A DNA stretch of 64,000 bases from Limoniibacter endophyticus (GCF_014652835.1 NZ_BMZO01000008.1:185833-249832), one strand, 5' to 3'; shown: positions 9,024 through 18,380, numbered from the stretch's first letter. The notes: generated by a model not told the origin, from the letters alone. Made by a program: numbers and translations.

Positions 9024-9479
9024 CTATCCGTCGCGAATGCTCTCCATCGCCACAAAGGTGGAAGTTTGCGCGACATGGGGCAGCGCGGAGATGCGTTCGC
9101 CTAATACGCGTCGATAGGCTGCGATGCTCGTGGTGCGGACCTTGAGCAGATAATCGAAACTTGCCGCCATCATGTGGCACTGTTCGACTTCCTCGATCTG
9201 GCGCACGGCGTTGTTGAACGACGCAAGCGCTTCGGATCGCGTGTCTGAAAGTTTGACCTGCACGAACGCCAGATGCCCTTCACCGATCAATTCACGATCG
9301 ATGAGCGCCGAATAGCCTTTTATCACTCCTTCCTGCTCCAGCCGTTTGACACGCGCCTGCACCGGAGTCTTGGAAAGACCCACATGTATGGCGAGTTCCG
9401 CCATCGACATCCGCCCATTGACCGAGAGCGCGTTGACGATGTTGCGGTCGATCCGGTCCAAAAGGACTTTCTGTGCCAT
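9024..9479 (-). CDS. putR: Lrp/AsnC-family regulator of proline catabolism
   Basis: A 151-residue Lrp/AsnC protein: helix-turn-helix at about residues 20-48 (MSMAELAIHVGLSKTPVQAR) and a RAM ligand-binding domain from about 65. It is divergent from putA with a 171-bp gap, the arrangement of PutR in Agrobacterium and Rhodobacter, where it activates putA in response to proline. Autoregulation is expected for the family. Function is inferred from place and family. Confidence 0.88.
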   Translation of the reverse strand: MAQKVLLDRIDRNIVNALSVNGRMSMAELAIHVGLSKTPVQARVKRLEQEGVIKGYSALIDRELIGEGHLAFVQVKLSDTRSEALASFNNAVRQIEEVEQCHMMAASFDYLLKVRTTSIAAYRRVLGERISALPHVAQTSTFVAMESIRDG

Positions 9480-9650
9480 TATTTCGATCCAGTTCGAGTT
9501 GTTTGGCGGCTATAAAATAATCGATTTGATCTGAAAAGGGAGAAAATTTGGTCATGCGGACTTCATAGCATATGGTAATGTCGCGGCCAAAATGGCTCGG
9601 ACGGTTCTCGTCCTCGGCTTTCCCGTTTATCGACAGTTCGGACCTCGTTC

Positions 9651-12600
9651 ATGACCGTACAAACGCTTACCGAAATTCGCCGTCAATTGAGAAGCAGCAC
9701 ACTTGGTCCGGAAGACGCAGCTTTGTTGCGCCTGCGACAGTCGTTGGATATGACGGAAGAGCGCCGTAAGGCGATTGTTTTGGCAGCAGCCGGACTTATC
9801 CGCAAGGTGCGCGCCGATTCTGATCCCAAGCTGATGGAAAGCTTTCTTGCCACCTATGGTCTTTCGACGAAGGAGGGTGTTGCGCTCATGTGCCTGGCCG
9901 AGGCGCTGCTGCGCGTGCCGGATAACGCAACCATCGACGATCTGATCGCCGACAAGATCACGCCGCATGACTGGCGCTCACATGCAGGCGATTCCAGCTC
10001 GATCTTTGTTAATGCATCCACCTGGGGGCTGATGCTTACAGGCAAGATTCTCGATGACGGCGAAGGCGCCATCGAACGTACACTTCGCGGCATGGTGCGG
10101 CGGTTGGGCGAACCGGTGATCCGCAAGGCCGTGGCGGCTGCCATGCGCGAAATGGGCGAGCAGTTCGTGCTGGGACGCACGATCAAGGAGGCGGTTGAGC
10201 GCGGTCAGCCGATGCTCAAGAAGAATTATCTCTATTCCTATGACATGCTGGGCGAGGCCGCCCGGACCGATGCCGATGCGTTGCGCTATCTCAAAGCCTA
10301 TGAAGATGCGATCCTCGCACTGAGGCCTCATTCCAAGGGCAGCGACATCCGCAAAAATCCCGGCATCTCGGTAAAACTTTCGGCGATCCATCCGCGTTAC
10401 GAAGTGGGCCAGAAGGGTACGATGATGCCGGTCATGGTCGAGCGTCTGCTGGGCCTTTGCCAAGCAGCAAAGGAGGCCCAGATGGGCCTCAACATCGATG
10501 CCGAAGAAGCCGATCGCCTTGATTTATCACTCGATATTATCGAGGAAACGCTATCGCACCCCAGCCTCGCGGGCTGGGACGGGTTCGGCGTCGTTGTGCA
10601 GGCCTATGGTCTGCGCGCTTCCTATGCCATTGACTGGCTGTATCAGCTTGCCGTCAAGCTCGATCGCAAGATCATGGTACGTCTCGTAAAAGGCGCTTAC
10701 TGGGATACGGAAGTGAAACGCGCTCAGACCATGGGGCTGGAAGGCTATCCGGTCTTCACCCGCAAGGTGAATACGGACGTCTCCTATATGGCCAATGCGC
10801 AAAAGCTGCTTGGCTACCGTGATCGCATCTATCCGCAATTCGCCACGCATAACGCACACACGATCGCAACCATTCTCGAGATGGCGGAAGACCGCGACAG
10901 CTTCGAATTCCAGCGCCTGCACGGCATGGGCGAATCGCTGCATGAAATCGTTCGCAAGCAGGAGAATACCCGCACCCGCATCTATGCGCCGGTTGGTGCA
11001 CATGAAGACCTTCTGGCCTATCTCGTACGCCGCTTGCTGGAAAACGGGGCGAACTCTTCCTTCGTGCATCAGATTACCGATGAGGATGTTTCTCCTGAAG
11101 AAATCGCACGCGATCCCGTTGCCGAAGTCGAGCGTCAGGGAGACGCGCATAATCCGGCACTGCCGATGCCGCGCGACATTTTCGGCAAGGGCCGCAAAAA
11201 TTCCCAGGGCTGGGATCTGACGGAAGTGAATATTCTGGCGGCGCTCGAAGAAAAGCGGGGAGCGTTTTTAGGTTCGGATCGATGGACGGCGAAGCCGCTG
11301 ACCCGGGCCGCGGGTTATGGTAAGGCGCGCAAGGTGCTGAATCCGGCGATTGCAGGGGAAGTGGTCGGCACGGTGCATGAAGCGACGGCCGATATGGTGC
11401 CGGTGGCGATCAAGGCTGGTCTCGATGCATTCCCCGCATGGACCGCGAAGCCTGCTGCCGAGCGTGCTGCCATTCTCTCCAGGGCAGCAGATCTTTATGA
11501 AAAGAATGCCGTCGAATTCTTTGCCTTGGCAACGCGGGAGGCCGGAAAATCGGTCACCGACGGAATTGCGGAAGTGCGCGAAGCGGTGGATTTCCTGCGT
11601 TACTATGCTGCCGAGGCAGGTCGCGTTGAAGCTGGCACGCAAGCCCGTGGGCTCATCGTCTGCATTTCACCTTGGAACTTCCCGCTGGCAATTTTCACGG
11701 GACAGATCGCGGCGGCGCTCGTCACCGGTAATACGGTCATCGCGAAGCCGGCGGAACAAACGCCGCTGATCGCAGCACGCGCCGTGGAGCTCCTGCGTGA
11801 AGCAGGTATTCCAGCAGATGTGCTGCAGCTTCTGCCGGGAGATGGCCCGTCCGTCGGCCAGCCACTGACGGCTGATCCGCGCATTTCTGGCGTCTGTTTT
11901 ACCGGTTCGACGGAGGTAGCCAAGCTCATCGAAAAGCAGCTTGCCAAGACCGCGTCGCCGGATGCGATGCTGATAGCTGAGACAGGCGGCCTCAACGCAA
12001 TGATCGTCGATTCGACGGCATTGCCGGAACAGGCCGTGCGCGACATCGTGGCCTCGGCTTTCCAGAGCGCGGGCCAGCGCTGTTCCGCGCTTCGCATGCT
12101 TTATGTGCAGAAGGACGTGGAAAAGAAGATCGTTGATATGCTCAAGGGCGCGCTGGACGTGCTGGAGATCGATGATCCGTGGAAGCTCTCCAGCGATGTC
12201 GGCCCCGTTATCGATGAGGAAGCACAGCGCAATATCATTGAATATTGCGCCGAGCAGGAAGTGGCTGGCCGTCTGATCCACAAGGTGAAGGCGCCGAGCG
12301 ACGGCTTGTTCGTCGCGCCGCATGTACTGCGTTTGTCTGGTATCGAGGAACTGCGGCGTGAAATTTTCGGCCCGGTCCTACACATTGCGACCTTCGAGGC
12401 CGAGGAACTAGACAAGGTCATTGCAGCGATCAACGCCAAAGGTTTTGGGCTGACTTTCGGTCTGCACACGCGTATCGACGCGCGCGTGCAGGAAATCGTC
12501 GATGGCGTGCATGTCGGTAATATTTATGTGAATAGAAACCAGATCGGCGCTGTCGTCGGTTCCCAACCGTTTGGCGGTGAGGGACTTTCCGGGACAGGTC

Positions 12601-13268
12601 CGAAAGCGGGCGGCCCCAACTATCTGCGCCGGTTCCGCAAAAGCGAGACCGTAGAGAGCAATGCTGACGCTGCTCCTGTCACCGCGCAGCAGCTCAATGA
12701 CAATTTGCCGGGCGAGAAGGCAGCAAGTGACTGGGCTATGCGCGGTGACCGCATCTCCGTCCTGCGCAAGCATCTGCGGGGTAAAGGAGCAGAGGCTATC
12801 GGTGCGGCAGCGCGTCTGGATTTCGGTCCGATCGATCTGCCTGGCCCGACCGGTGAGGCAAATTCACTTTCGCTGACTGCGCGAGGGACCGTTTTGTGCC
12901 TTGGTCCGGACGAGGATGTTCTGATGCTTCAGGTCGTGCAGGCCCTTGCGGCAGGCAATGCAGTCCTCGCCGTGGCACCAAAGGCAAGTGCGGCGCTGAA
13001 GGTCCTGGCCGGTCGCGATCTGCCGCTCGGCATTGTCGACGGCACAATATCTGCGGATAATCTGGAAACATTGCGTATCGACGTGGTAGCGGCAAGTTTC
13101 ACTGAAGAGCGGCAGCGGGCTATCCGTCAGGCTTTGGCTTCGCGCGAAGGCCCCATTGTGCCGCTGATTTCGGAAGCGATCTATCCGGCGGCCTATGCAC
13201 ATGAACGCGCGGTCTGTGTCGATACGACGGCTGCGGGAGGCAATGCAAGCTTGCTTGCTTCCGCCTGA
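9651..13268 (+). CDS. putA: Bifunctional proline dehydrogenase / L-glutamate gamma-semialdehyde dehydrogenase
   Basis: A 1,205-residue PutA that oxidises proline to glutamate in two steps with substrate channelling. The FAD-dependent proline dehydrogenase barrel lies roughly at 180-480 (VRLVKGAYWDTE, FATHN, HGMGE), the aldehyde dehydrogenase at about 560-1000 (SPWNFPLAIFTGQ near 675, AETGGLNAM, catalytic Cys in AGQRCSALR near 810). An extra C-terminal ALDH-like dimer domain follows. There is no N-terminal ribbon-helix-helix, so it does not repress its own gene and fits with the separate putR. A strong terminator follows. Confidence 0.97.
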   Translation: MTVQTLTEIRRQLRSSTLGPEDAALLRLRQSLDMTEERRKAIVLAAAGLIRKVRADSDPKLMESFLATYGLSTKEGVALMCLAEALLRVPDNATIDDLIADKITPHDWRSHAGDSSSIFVNASTWGLMLTGKILDDGEGAIERTLRGMVRRLGEPVIRKAVAAAMREMGEQFVLGRTIKEAVERGQPMLKKNYLYSYDMLGEAARTDADALRYLKAYEDAILALRPHSKGSDIRKNPGISVKLSAIHPRYEVGQKGTMMPVMVERLLGLCQAAKEAQMGLNIDAEEADRLDLSLDIIEETLSHPSLAGWDGFGVVVQAYGLRASYAIDWLYQLAVKLDRKIMVRLVKGAYWDTEVKRAQTMGLEGYPVFTRKVNTDVSYMANAQKLLGYRDRIYPQFATHNAHTIATILEMAEDRDSFEFQRLHGMGESLHEIVRKQENTRTRIYAPVGAHEDLLAYLVRRLLENGANSSFVHQITDEDVSPEEIARDPVAEVERQGDAHNPALPMPRDIFGKGRKNSQGWDLTEVNILAALEEKRGAFLGSDRWTAKPLTRAAGYGKARKVLNPAIAGEVVGTVHEATADMVPVAIKAGLDAFPAWTAKPAAERAAILSRAADLYEKNAVEFFALATREAGKSVTDGIAEVREAVDFLRYYAAEAGRVEAGTQARGLIVCISPWNFPLAIFTGQIAAALVTGNTVIAKPAEQTPLIAARAVELLREAGIPADVLQLLPGDGPSVGQPLTADPRISGVCFTGSTEVAKLIEKQLAKTASPDAMLIAETGGLNAMIVDSTALPEQAVRDIVASAFQSAGQRCSALRMLYVQKDVEKKIVDMLKGALDVLEIDDPWKLSSDVGPVIDEEAQRNIIEYCAEQEVAGRLIHKVKAPSDGLFVAPHVLRLSGIEELRREIFGPVLHIATFEAEELDKVIAAINAKGFGLTFGLHTRIDARVQEIVDGVHVGNIYVNRNQIGAVVGSQPFGGEGLSGTGPKAGGPNYLRRFRKSETVESNADAAPVTAQQLNDNLPGEKAASDWAMRGDRISVLRKHLRGKGAEAIGAAARLDFGPIDLPGPTGEANSLSLTARGTVLCLGPDEDVLMLQVVQALAAGNAVLAVAPKASAALKVLAGRDLPLGIVDGTISADNLETLRIDVVAASFTEERQRAIRQALASREGPIVPLISEAIYPAAYAHERAVCVDTTAAGGNASLLASA

Positions 13269-13280
13269 TGATTTTCCGGA

Positions 13281-13305
13281 CCCGCCCCTTGATGGGGCGG
13301 GTTTG
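13281..13305 (+). terminator. Intrinsic terminator of putA
   Basis: CCCGCCCC and GGGGCGGG form an 8-bp GC-only stem with a 5-nt loop, followed by TTTGAC, 12 nt after the putA stop. Confidence 0.75.
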
Positions 13306-13367
13306 ACTGCTGGAAACCGTGAATACAGTCCGACTCCGGTCCTGGAGACGCTGGGCGTGATGTCGGA

Positions 13368-13682
13368 CTACTTGTCTAATACGGACGTGAAACCTTCGAA
13401 CTGCGGAGGACCCGCGTAGAGCGGTTTGCGTTCGCCAGCGCCGGCATGGGCACGACGGAAATTTTCCGATTTCGTCCAGGCAGTGAAATGGGCGTCACTC
13501 TCCCAGATCGTGTGCGATGCATAGAGCGTGTAGCCTTCTGTCTCATTGGTTGCGCCGCGTAACAGACGGAAGCTCTTGAAGCCTTCCATCTCGGAAAGTT
13601 TGGAATCGCGGTTGCGCCAGACGTCTTCGAAGTCGCTTTCTGAGCCAGTAAGCACCTTGAAGCGGTTCATCGCTACGAACAT
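13368..13682 (-). CDS. bhuQ: IsdG-type haem-degrading monooxygenase BhuQ
   Basis: A 104-residue cytoplasmic ferredoxin-like fold enzyme that opens haem to release iron. The IsdG catalytic trio is in place: Asn6, Trp69 and His79, with the Trp-His spacing of 10 as in Staphylococcus IsdG (66/76). The sequence resembles BhuQ described in Brucella abortus. It lies downstream of the haem receptor gene on the same strand with a hairpin between them. An unrelated haem-handling protein, HmuS, is encoded in the divergent operon. Confidence 0.9.
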   Translation of the reverse strand: MFVAMNRFKVLTGSESDFEDVWRNRDSKLSEMEGFKSFRLLRGATNETEGYTLYASHTIWESDAHFTAWTKSENFRRAHAGAGERKPLYAGPPQFEGFTSVLDK

Positions 13683-13745
13683 GTTTTTCCTCTTTTTGCC
13701 ATTGATTGCGTAATCTCGCGAACGGTGACAGGCAGGGCGGAGATG

Positions 13746-13774
13746 GCAAGGCCCGCTCGTGTCGCGGGCCTTGC
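13746..13774 (-). terminator. Intercistronic hairpin between bhuA and bhuQ
   Basis: GCAAGGCCCGC and GCGGGCCTTGC form a perfect 11-bp stem with a 7-nt loop, 20 nt after the bhuA stop. No T-run follows on the minus strand, so it may stabilise the bhuA message or reduce rather than block read-through into bhuQ. Confidence 0.55.
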
Positions 13775-13793
13775 ATTTGTTTTGCAGGACAGG

Positions 13794-15947
13794 TCAGCCA
13801 CCGAAGCGCATGGTCGCGCCCAGCTTCAAGGTGAGGCCGGATTCGTTGAGGCCTGACGTTGTCGTGCCATTCAACGGATTTGTGTAGGTCTCGTCGAGCA
13901 GATTATCGGCACGGAAATCGACACGAAAATTATCGGTCGCCTGATAACTCGCAAAAAGATTTACCAGCGTGTAATCCTCCGCATAAGTCGCACCATCGGG
14001 CTTGCCATTATACTGTACTTCTCCACCAATGGTGAGTGCCTGCTTGTCGAGCATGCGGAAGCCCAGCTGAGCCGTGACCTGAGAGGAGGGGATGGTGAGA
14101 AGGTCTTCGCGCAGAGAATCGCTGTCGACAGTATAACCGCTGATGATGGAAGCACTCAGACCGCCGAAGACGTGTCCCGCATCATAGAAAGCTTCCATTT
14201 CGAAGCCGCGGATCTTCGCGCTGGCGAAGTTCTGGTATTGATAGCAGATCGGGATTGTGCCGGTGAAATTGCAATCGTCGGTGAATGATGCAAAAGCGCT
14301 GATTTGCTGCAGCCCGATATAGTCATCGATATCATTATTGAAATAGGCCGCCTTCAGACGCAATGAGTCGTTGGCGTAAATCAGCCCGTCGCGCTTGTAA
14401 TTGATGCCGATTTCCCAGGTTTTTCCAGTTTCTGGAATAAGGTTCGGGTTGGGAAGGAATGGAAACACGACACCGCTCGGATGCAGGCCGTTCATCAACG
14501 TTTCTGTCGTTGAAGGCGAGCGATAGCCTTCGGCATAAGTGCCGTAGAACTGCAAACCAGCCAGCGTCTCGTCTTTGAAGGGCGAGATACCAACTGTCAG
14601 ACGAGGGGATACGCGATCGCCGGAGTTGCTGGCGACGTCATTGTCCAGCTCAAATTTATCGTAGCGCAGGCCGCCGATGATTTCGAGCCAGTCATAGGTC
14701 AGCTTGTCCTGGATATGCAGGCCCCATACCGTCCGATTTCCAGACGGTGTATAGACGTCGTTGCTGCCGAAGGGGCTTACCGTTTCGACCTTATCCTTCA
14801 GCCAGTCGCCACCATAGGTAAGTTCGTGCGAAACCGCTCCGGTGTCGAAGCGCGAAGTGTTCCAGACATCGATGCCGGTGGTGCGTAGGTCGTAGGTCGT
14901 CCTGGAACCCGCGGGCACAACGACAAAGCCGCCAACTGCCGGGTTATAGCGGCGCGCTGGCGACGTGAATGTCTGCACCATCTCGCTGTTGGAATGTGCT
15001 GCATTGATATGCAGATCAACCAGCGGATTGTTCGGATCGGCGTAGTTGTAGCGACCGGTGAAGGTGTTCTGCTTTACCTCGACATCGTAGGCACTGCTGC
15101 CCGGCTCCCTCCAATCGTCGTTCGCGCCCGTCCAACCCAGCTTGAGCGAGCTGTTTTCGGTCGGCTTGATCGTGCTTTTCAGCATGCCTGAAACGACGTC
15201 AAAGCCGGTTCCGTCGACGCGGTTACCGTCGCCATCCTTGTAATTGCCGAAGTCGCGATAGACGATATTGCCCAGAATATCGACGTTTTCATTGAAGCGA
15301 TAGGCGCCGACGGCGCTGGTCGTCCAGCCGCTGCCATTGGAATCGAAACGGGCGGTGGTTGAGGCGCCCCAGGTTTCTTCCGGGCGAAGGAAGTCATCCG
15401 CGTCCTTTGTTTCGAAGGCAACAACGCCGCCGATCGCGCCGGAGCCATAGGTGTTGGCAACGGGTCCGCGAATGACATCGACCTGCTGCACCAGTTCGGG
15501 ATCGAGGAAGAACATGCTTTGCGTGCCATGGTCGGAACGCTGGAAGTTCTGACGCGCACCATCGATGATAACAGCCACGCGGCCAAAATCTTGCAGGCCG
15601 CGAATATTCACACTGGAGGCTACGCTGCGAGCGTCCGACTTGATCTCGACGCCGGGAACGCCAAACAGAAGATCATTGGCGGTTGAAGCCTGACGACGCT
15701 GGATTTCCTCCGGTCCGACGTGACTGACCGATGCCATTTGTTCGATGGCGCTTTCGCCCGTGCGGCTGACGATGGTGATGCGGTCGAGAAGCGTCACCTC
15801 CGATGTGTCGACGCCGTTGGCGGCGAGGTCGGCTGTTGTGTTTTCCTGTGCGTAGGTGCTCGTCGTTGCCATGACGATTGCCGATACGCCAGCGAGCAAA
15901 ATGCGCCGGCGCGCGTCGGCGCCGGAACCGTGGTTATCCCACCCCAT
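13794..15947 (-). CDS. bhuA: TonB-dependent haem receptor BhuA
   Basis: A 717-residue outer-membrane receptor that imports haem using TonB energy. Signal peptide: RRRILLAGVSAIVMATTSTYA, cleaved near AQE. A TonB-box-like stretch LLDRITIVS is followed by the plug (RRQASTANDLLFGVPGVEIK, GAIGGVVAFETKD). The haem receptor hallmark is present: YRSP (FRAP box) and NPNL with a histidine between them (GLHPSG). The C-terminus ends in an aromatic-poor strand LGATMRFGG. The ATG at 15947 is preferred to a TTG at 15962. Its promoter carries a RirA box. Divergent to hemP-hmuSTUV. Confidence 0.95.
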   Translation of the reverse strand: MGWDNHGSGADARRRILLAGVSAIVMATTSTYAQENTTADLAANGVDTSEVTLLDRITIVSRTGESAIEQMASVSHVGPEEIQRRQASTANDLLFGVPGVEIKSDARSVASSVNIRGLQDFGRVAVIIDGARQNFQRSDHGTQSMFFLDPELVQQVDVIRGPVANTYGSGAIGGVVAFETKDADDFLRPEETWGASTTARFDSNGSGWTTSAVGAYRFNENVDILGNIVYRDFGNYKDGDGNRVDGTGFDVVSGMLKSTIKPTENSSLKLGWTGANDDWREPGSSAYDVEVKQNTFTGRYNYADPNNPLVDLHINAAHSNSEMVQTFTSPARRYNPAVGGFVVVPAGSRTTYDLRTTGIDVWNTSRFDTGAVSHELTYGGDWLKDKVETVSPFGSNDVYTPSGNRTVWGLHIQDKLTYDWLEIIGGLRYDKFELDNDVASNSGDRVSPRLTVGISPFKDETLAGLQFYGTYAEGYRSPSTTETLMNGLHPSGVVFPFLPNPNLIPETGKTWEIGINYKRDGLIYANDSLRLKAAYFNNDIDDYIGLQQISAFASFTDDCNFTGTIPICYQYQNFASAKIRGFEMEAFYDAGHVFGGLSASIISGYTVDSDSLREDLLTIPSSQVTAQLGFRMLDKQALTIGGEVQYNGKPDGATYAEDYTLVNLFASYQATDNFRVDFRADNLLDETYTNPLNGTTTSGLNESGLTLKLGATMRFGG

Positions 15948-16045
15948 GATATTATACCCCAAATACCCAATGCCGACGTGGCCGCCAGCTGATCCTAAAA
16001 ACGAACTTGCCGATAAAACTTGAGTCTTGCAGTCCGGTATTTGCG

Positions 16046-16074
16046 TGTGTAATAAACATGATAATTCGAGTCAA
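16046..16074 (-). promoter_or_regulatory. bhuA promoter with overlapping RirA (iron-responsive operator) box
   Basis: On the minus strand TTGACT (16069-16074) and TACACA (16046-16051) are separated by exactly 17 bp. The sequence TGATAATTCGAGTCA (16059-16073) is TGA-N9-TCA, the described RirA operator, and covers the -35 element and much of the spacer. It lies about 70 bp upstream of hemP, so one box could control both divergent operons. Repression under iron sufficiency is expected. Confidence 0.6.
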
Positions 16075-16141
16075 CATTAACTCATGCTTAAACCACTTAG
16101 CCAGCCATGTCGGCGAGCCACATTCCCAGGAGGCTAGGACT

Positions 16142-16348
16142 ATGAATAGATTTGCACAGACGATGGTCAGCAACGATGCATCGAGCGCCCATGGCGCGCT
16201 GCAACCTTCCTTCATCAGTTCGCAGCCAGATCGCGTCATCGAAAGCCGATCGCTCTTCGCAGGCGATCGTGAAATCGGCATTGATCATCGAGGCTCGATC
16301 TACCGGTTGCGCATTACACGCCAAGGCAAGCTTATCCTGAACAAGTAA
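16142..16348 (+). CDS. hemP: Haem uptake protein HemP/HmuP
   Basis: A 68-residue member of the HemP family. The conserved C-terminal core is visible: RSLFAGDREIGIDHRGSIYR followed by LRITRQGKLILNK. An ATG with AGGAGG 9 nt upstream fixes the start; the frame is open further upstream but without a site. In Bradyrhizobium HmuP is a coactivator of haem-uptake gene expression with Irr, and in Burkholderia HemP binds DNA, so a regulatory role on bhuA/hmu is plausible. First gene of the hemP-hmuSTUV operon. Confidence 0.9.
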   Translation: MNRFAQTMVSNDASSAHGALQPSFISSQPDRVIESRSLFAGDREIGIDHRGSIYRLRITRQGKLILNK

Positions 16349-16364
16349 TCCCAACGGAGGGGAC

Positions 16365-17453
16365 ATGACAGCCAACACCCGACCCAATGCTGCGCAGATC
16401 CGCAGCGCCAGGCAGGACAATCCGAAGATGCGCGAGCGCGATCTTGCGTTGTCCCTCGACATTTCGGAGGCCGAACTCGTCGCGGCACAATGCGGTCAGC
16501 AGCTGGATAGCCCGGTGGCTTCGCGGGCGCGCCGCATCAATGTCGATATCGAAACGCTTCTGAAGGGGCTCGGCGCTCTCGGAGAGGTCATGGCGCTAAC
16601 CCGCAACGAATTTGCGGTTCATGAGAAGATAGGCGTTTACGAGACGGACAAGGTGCATGTCGGCAACGGCAATGCCATAATCCTCTCGGAAAACATCGAT
16701 CTGCGCATCTTCCCGTCGGTATGGGCGCATGGTTTTGCGGTGGAGAAGCAAGACACGGACGGAACCGTTCGCCGCAGCCTGCAATATTTCGATCGGTTCG
16801 GAGAAGCCGTCCACAAGGTCCATTTGCGTCCGGCATCGGACGTGGCAGCGTATGAGGCGTTGGTGACGCGCATGCTCTCCGATGACCAGAATGACGCGCT
16901 TGTCGTTGATCTGCCGGGAGAAGCCGCGCCGCTTGGCAAGAAGGTGATCGATGTGGATACGTTGCGCACGCGGTGGAGCCAGATCACGGACGTGCATCAG
17001 TTCTTCGGCATGCTGCGTGATTTGAAGCTGTCGCGTCATGAAGCTGTGCGCATGATCGGCGACGAATATGCCTGGCCGCTGGCTGAGGACACGATTCTGG
17101 CCATGTTCAATCATGCTGCGCAAGAAACCATTCCAATCATGTGTTTCATCGGGAACAAGGGCTGTATCCAGATACACTCCGGACCTGTCAGCAATATCAA
17201 GCTCATGGGGCCGTGGCTTAATGTCATGGACCCGACGTTCCACATGCATTTGCGGGCCGACAAGATTGCGGAAACCTGGGTCGTGCGCCGTCCGACAAAG
17301 GATGGTCACGTAACTTCGGTCGAAGCTTACGACGAAGAGCGCAATATGATCCTGCAATTCTTCGGCAAGCGTCATGAAGGCGAGGTAGAGCGCGAAGACT
17401 GGCGGTTCCTCGTCGAGCATCTGCCTCGCCTGCCGCAGGCAAGCGCAGCTTAA
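16365..17453 (+). CDS. hmuS: Haem-degrading / haem-trafficking factor HmuS
   Basis: A 362-residue cytoplasmic protein of the HmuS/HemS/ChuS family, built of two tandem repeats (about 25-180 and 205-350). The repeats align through segments such as GEVMALTRNEFAVHEKIG and ETIPIMCFIGNKGCIQIHSG. It binds haem delivered by HmuTUV and degrades it or hands it on. A GGAGGGG site precedes the ATG; the gene starts 16 nt after hemP and 10 nt before hmuT. Confidence 0.93.
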   Translation: MTANTRPNAAQIRSARQDNPKMRERDLALSLDISEAELVAAQCGQQLDSPVASRARRINVDIETLLKGLGALGEVMALTRNEFAVHEKIGVYETDKVHVGNGNAIILSENIDLRIFPSVWAHGFAVEKQDTDGTVRRSLQYFDRFGEAVHKVHLRPASDVAAYEALVTRMLSDDQNDALVVDLPGEAAPLGKKVIDVDTLRTRWSQITDVHQFFGMLRDLKLSRHEAVRMIGDEYAWPLAEDTILAMFNHAAQETIPIMCFIGNKGCIQIHSGPVSNIKLMGPWLNVMDPTFHMHLRADKIAETWVVRRPTKDGHVTSVEAYDEERNMILQFFGKRHEGEVEREDWRFLVEHLPRLPQASAA

Positions 17454-17463
17454 GGAGCGTTCC

Positions 17464-18348
17464 ATGCATCGTCGCACCGTTCTGGCCGGGCTCTGCTCGG
17501 CCGCTCTCCTGTTCTCAACAGGTCTGTCGCTCGCGCAGGATATCAGCGCTGCGAAGAAAATTGTCTCCATCGGTGGCTCGGTCACCGAAATCGTCTACGC
17601 GCTGGAGGAAGAAGGACGGCTCGTCGCGCGCGATACGACGAGCGTCTTTCCGGAGCAAGCGCATAGTCTGCCGGATGTCGGCTACATGCGACAACTTTCG
17701 GCGGAGGGCGTTCTCTCCGTCGGTCCCGATGCGATCATCGCCATAGAAGGTAGCGGTCCGCAGGATACGGTAACGCTGCTCGGGCAGGCGAACGTGCCGT
17801 TCGTCACCGTTCCCGAAAAGCACTCGGCGGGTGGTGTAGTCGAGAAGGTGGAAATCATCGGGCGGGCGCTTGGCGTCTCGGAAAAGGCGGACAAGCTGGC
17901 TTCCGAGTTGCGTGAGAAGCTTGATGCGGCCGCTAAGGCCTCCGAAGCAATTGCACCGGCGGCGCGGCGCAAGGTCATGTTCGTGCTGAGCGTGCAGAAC
18001 GGACGCCTGATGGCCTCTGGAACGGGTAGCGCAGCCGACGCGATGATCAAGATGGCGGGCGGCGTCAATGCCTTCCCGGATTATAAAGGCTACAAGTCGC
18101 TTTCCGACGAAGCGATTATTGCAGCGGCGCCAGATGTCATCGTGTTGATGGATCGTGGCGGGGGAGATGTTTCCGGTGCGACGGCAATTCTGGCCAATCC
18201 GGCTGTCAGCCAGACGCCGGCGGGCAAGGAGAAGCGTTTGGTTGTGCTGGACGGTGCATTTCTGCTGGGCTTCGGTCCGCGTACGCCAGAGGCCATTATG
18301 GCGCTGACCGATGCGATCTATGGCGAGCACGCGGCCGCAATGCGCTGA
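17464..18348 (+). CDS. hmuT: Periplasmic haem-binding protein of ABC transporter
   Basis: A 294-residue cluster A-III substrate-binding protein (BhuT in Brucella naming). N-terminal signal peptide MHRRTVLAGLCSAALLF... ending near LAQD. The fold markers KIVSIGGSVTEIVYALEEEG (residues 30-49) and VGYMRQLSAEGVLSVGPD are typical of HmuT/BtuF. It carries haem from the receptor to the HmuUV permease. AAGGAG lies 6 nt before the ATG. A hairpin separates it from hmuU. Confidence 0.95.
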   Translation: MHRRTVLAGLCSAALLFSTGLSLAQDISAAKKIVSIGGSVTEIVYALEEEGRLVARDTTSVFPEQAHSLPDVGYMRQLSAEGVLSVGPDAIIAIEGSGPQDTVTLLGQANVPFVTVPEKHSAGGVVEKVEIIGRALGVSEKADKLASELREKLDAAAKASEAIAPAARRKVMFVLSVQNGRLMASGTGSAADAMIKMAGGVNAFPDYKGYKSLSDEAIIAAAPDVIVLMDRGGGDVSGATAILANPAVSQTPAGKEKRLVVLDGAFLLGFGPRTPEAIMALTDAIYGEHAAAMR

Positions 18349-18356
18349 TTTGGATG

Positions 18357-18380
18357 GGCGTGCGATTTGCCTCGCACGCC
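18357..18380 (+). terminator. Intra-operon hairpin between hmuT and hmuU
   Basis: GGCGTGCGA and TCGCACGCC form a perfect 9-bp stem with a 6-nt loop, followed by TTCATTTG, 8 nt after the hmuT stop. Likely an attenuating or mRNA-stabilising element that lets the binding protein be made in excess of the membrane parts. Confidence 0.55.

Noticed and set aside
13794..15947. bhuA as a vitamin B12 or siderophore receptor instead of haem
   Set aside because: The YRSP...His...NPNL haem-receptor signature and the haem operon next to it favour haem.
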